Source: Brevundimonas sp. | GTDB taxonomy: Bacteria > Pseudomonadota > Alphaproteobacteria > Caulobacterales > Caulobacteraceae | Direction of reading: 5' to 3' | Length of the DNA: 7,912 nucleotides | Assembly (NCBI GenBank): GCA_015234495.1 | Contig: JADGMZ010000021.1 | Location: 1-7,912, forward strand | Part shown: positions 6,182 through 7,912 of the stretch, piece by piece | Numbering within the stretch: position 1 is the first letter of the stretch | How the letters are laid out: each line of letters begins with the position of its first letter | Program-made: the position numbers and the translations under genes | Notes under the pieces: model-generated | Told to the model about the DNA's origin: nothing | Database searches by the model: none | What the model saw: the letters and a program-made list of their open reading frames with translations, nothing else

Positions 6182-6249
6182 GTCCCGGCTCTCCGCTTCG
6201 CTTCGGCCGGGATGACAAGGCCGCGGCGCGGCTTCCGGGATGACAAGGG
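6182..6249. repeat. intergenic palindromic repeat with CCGGGATGAC motif
   Basis: TCCCGGC (6183-6189) and GCCGGGA (6206-6212) form a hairpin, and the 14 bases CCGGGATGACAAGG occur twice (6207-6220 and 6235-6248). Sequences of the type 'GTCATCCCGGC...' are frequent dispersed elements between genes in GC-rich alphaproteobacteria. This is a different family from the repeats at 4837-5109. Confidence 0.7.
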
Positions 6250-6293
6250 TTGGGCCTATCCTCGCCACCGGATGCAGCGGAAAGGACGCAGGG

Positions 6294-6650
6294 ATGGCGG
6301 AGACGGGCCACTATCTCGCAGTGTTCACCTCGAACAAGACCGGCCCGAAATGGCGGGCCTGGTATGCGATGAGCGCGGCCGAACAGCAGGCCAAGGCCGA
6401 GGTCGGCGTCGCCGCGGTGAAGGCGTGGGACGAAGCCCACCGGGACGTCATTGTCTACCAGGGCGGGCCGCTGGGCCCGACCAAGCGGGTGTCGGAGGAC
6501 GGCGTCACGGACACGGTCAACGAACTGACCGTGTTCATGGTGGTGCGCGCCGACAGCCACGAGGCGGCGGCGCGGATCTTCGAGGACCACCCGCACTGCA
6601 CGATCTTCGTGTGCGACGCGGTGGAGGTGATGCCGCTGTTGGGGGAGTGA
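6294..6650 (+). CDS. small YCII-like domain protein
   Basis: 118-residue cytoplasmic protein without signal peptide or membrane segment. It starts with a strand HYLAVFTSN (6-14), followed by a helical stretch with AEQQAKAEVGVAAVKAWDEAH (29-49), a GGPLGPTKRV turn (57-66), a second strand pair ELTVFMVVRAD (77-87), a helix SHEAAARIFEDHP (88-100) and a final strand DAVEVMPLL (108-116). This order fits the dimeric ferredoxin-like YCII/DGPF fold, in which a conserved His often follows the second helix (here H99 or H101). Family members are mostly of unknown function; some are linked to ECF sigma factors or chlorocatechol-type reactions, but no such partner is visible. The ATG at 6294 is preferred over an upstream ATG (6240) because AAAGGA lies seven bases before it and the extra residues would translate the repeat. 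Assignment is by fold-like pattern. Confidence 0.75.
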   Translation: MAETGHYLAVFTSNKTGPKWRAWYAMSAAEQQAKAEVGVAAVKAWDEAHRDVIVYQGGPLGPTKRVSEDGVTDTVNELTVFMVVRADSHEAAARIFEDHPHCTIFVCDAVEVMPLLGE

Positions 6651-6701
6651 GCCGGGGCGTCCGAATTTGACGGAGCGGGATGGTAGCGTCTCTCTCAAGG
6701 C

Positions 6702-6708
6702 GGGAGGA
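6702..6708 (+). promoter_or_regulatory. ribosome binding site of the nuclease-like gene
   Basis: GGGAGGA, five bases before the ATG at 6714. A TTGACG string at 6667-6672 could be a -35 box, but no properly spaced -10 box was found. Confidence 0.65.
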
Positions 6709-6713
6709 CGGCC

Positions 6714-7520
6714 ATGGAGATCAACAAGGAGCGGCGCGAGCGGTGGGAGCGCCTCACCAAGGATGACGCCTTCAATCAGTGGCTGCGGCCGCAGGTGACG
6801 GCGGCGGATGGAACGCTGGACCTGGAGCGTTTGCACGCCATCGCCCTGAGCTACGGCATCGACCGGCGCGCGCAGTACGCGCACCTGAACCCCGGCCAGC
6901 AGCGCATGAACCTCGGCAACATGCTGAGGAAGGCCGTGCCGCCGGAACACTATGGAGGATCACCCCGGTCGGAGAAGCTGGCGTCAATCGCCACCGCGCC
7001 GGCAGGTCTCGCCGAGCCGCCGGGAAGCGAGCCCCCGCTGGCCCGGGCGACGATCCGGGAACTGCTGACCCTGCACGCCGAGGTTATGGAAGAGCTGCGG
7101 CGCCGAGAGGTGGTGCGAACCTCGAACAGCCCGGTCGGCGACTATGCTGAACTGTTGTTCTCCACGGCGTTCGGATGGGACCTGGCGAATAATTCCGCGG
7201 CCGGTCATGACGCCACCGATGCCGAAGGTCTCCGCTATCAGATCAAGGGGCGGCGGTTGACCAGCCACAATGGGTCACGCCAGCTGAGCTTCCTGCGCCG
7301 ATTGCCTGAGAAGAAGTTCGACCACCTCGCCGCCGTCCTGTTCGACGCCCGATACCGCGTGAAGCGCGCAATCATTCTGCCGCACGAGGGGCTGGAGGCA
7401 CGTTGTCGCTACAGCAAGCACGCCAATGGCTGGCTGCTGCGGCTGGAGGACAGTTGCTGGGAGATGCCGGGGGCGCGGGATGTCACCGCTGATATCCGAA
7501 AGGCGGCGGAGGCAATGTAA
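6714..7520 (+). CDS. restriction-endonuclease-like protein with unknown N-terminal domain
   Basis: 268-residue protein, not recognised as a named gene. The C-terminal part (about 132-225) has the pattern of a PD-(D/E)XK-type nuclease fold: GDYAELLF (142-149, E146 in the first helix), GHDATD (164-169, D166 as likely metal ligand), RYQIKGRR (174-181, Q176-x-K178 in place of the usual E-x-K), then FDHLAAVLFD and VKRAIILP as core strands. The N-terminal part (1-80) is helical and contains LTKDDAFNQWLRPQV (14-28), LDLERLHAIALSYGID (35-50) and YAHLNPGQQRMNLGNMLRK (55-73); its compactness suggests DNA or partner binding, but this is a guess. A Pro/Ala/Glu-rich linker (about 83-110) joins the parts. 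The HNH-type gene follows after eight bases, so they are probably an operon. GC content falls within the gene, suggesting transfer. It could be a catalytic nuclease or an inactive relative. Confidence 0.7.
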   Translation: MEINKERRERWERLTKDDAFNQWLRPQVTAADGTLDLERLHAIALSYGIDRRAQYAHLNPGQQRMNLGNMLRKAVPPEHYGGSPRSEKLASIATAPAGLAEPPGSEPPLARATIRELLTLHAEVMEELRRREVVRTSNSPVGDYAELLFSTAFGWDLANNSAAGHDATDAEGLRYQIKGRRLTSHNGSRQLSFLRRLPEKKFDHLAAVLFDARYRVKRAIILPHEGLEARCRYSKHANGWLLRLEDSCWEMPGARDVTADIRKAAEAM

Positions 7521-7528
7521 GAGACGAC

Positions 7529-7912
7529 ATGCGCTTCATCGAAGATTTCAGCGACGAACGAAATAAGGCGTGGTGCATCCATTGCCGGAAGCCGGTTTCC
7601 GATGTGCCAGCGAATAAGGACCACGTGCCGTCGAAGTGCCTTCTTTCCAAGTCTCTCCGTGAACGGGGCCAGCGATGGGATGCAGGCACCGGAGGCGAGG
7701 ACGATTACCTGCCTCAAGTGCTGATTTGTAAAAGCTGTAACTCCGGGTTTTCAGAGGATGAAGCGTACCTTCTGTGCGTCTTGCACGCCGTGATCGCGGG
7801 AAGTTTTACCCCCGATAAAGCCAAGCATCCAGAAGCGGCCAAGGTGCTGCGGAGCAATCGACATATAGTGAAAGCGCTCAGCGCCGGGCCAGAGGGACAA
7901 CTTCCGCTGTTT
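7529..7912 (+). CDS. HNH/zinc-type nuclease-like protein, C-terminus cut by window edge
   Basis: 128 residues are visible and the frame is open to the window end. It has the layout of a zinc-bound HNH domain: CIHC (16-19), DHVPSK (31-36, with H32 as candidate catalytic His), and CKSCNSGFSEDEAY (67-80), whose second CxxC (67-70), N71 and acidic residues fit HNH proteins of the 'EHV/DHVP...CxxCN' type found in many environmental bacteria. This can mean DNA cleavage in defence, mobility or phage packaging; which one cannot be told. The start ATG is eight bases after the stop of the upstream gene and has only a weak AAGAGA-like ribosome site, suggesting translational coupling. GC content is about 56% by hand count, well below the rest of the window, pointing to horizontal acquisition. 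Residues after 90 match no motif I recognise. Confidence 0.75.
   Translation, partial: MRFIEDFSDERNKAWCIHCRKPVSDVPANKDHVPSKCLLSKSLRERGQRWDAGTGGEDDYLPQVLICKSCNSGFSEDEAYLLCVLHAVIAGSFTPDKAKHPEAAKVLRSNRHIVKALSAGPEGQLPLF

Overview
The window looks like a chromosomal segment of a high-GC alphaproteobacterium, most likely of the order Caulobacterales (Brevundimonas/Caulobacter type). Three things point there: strong GC bias in third codon positions, the set of genes, and an intergenic region full of GTCGAC units that carry GAGTC sites, which match the GANTC target of the CcrM methylase. This placement is an inference; no rRNA or other marker gene is present.

Left part (1-2642, minus strand): three genes read leftward with short gaps of 53 and 43 bases and are probably co-transcribed. 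They are an AFG1/ZapE-type ATPase, a small exported YbjN-domain protein, and an HI0933/BaiN-type flavoprotein cut by the window's left edge. A 141-base divergent control region (2643-2783) separates them from rightward genes: aspartate-semialdehyde dehydrogenase (asd, full length, all key residues present) and a RarD-type EamA transporter 37 bases behind it.

Middle (4801-5383): 583 bases without a credible gene. It is a mosaic of repeats: a 7-base tandem repeat right after the rarD stop codon, a GC-rich element present twice in opposite orientation, two identical 30-base boxes of GTCGAC-type 9-mers between those arms, and a shorter third box outside. A short-chain dehydrogenase (5384-6136) follows, then a hairpin and a second kind of intergenic repeat, then a small YCII-like protein (6294-6650).

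Right part (6714-7912): two closely spaced rightward genes. The first has a restriction-endonuclease-like C-terminal domain (GDYAE, GHDATD and QIK motifs) behind an unrecognised N-terminal domain. The second, cut by the window end, is an HNH/zinc-type nuclease with two CxxC pairs and a DHVPSK motif. Base composition falls to about 56% GC by hand count in the second gene, against more than 70% in the housekeeping genes, suggesting acquired accessory DNA. This pair is the best candidate for an undescribed system, possibly defence-related, but the function is inferred from motifs only.
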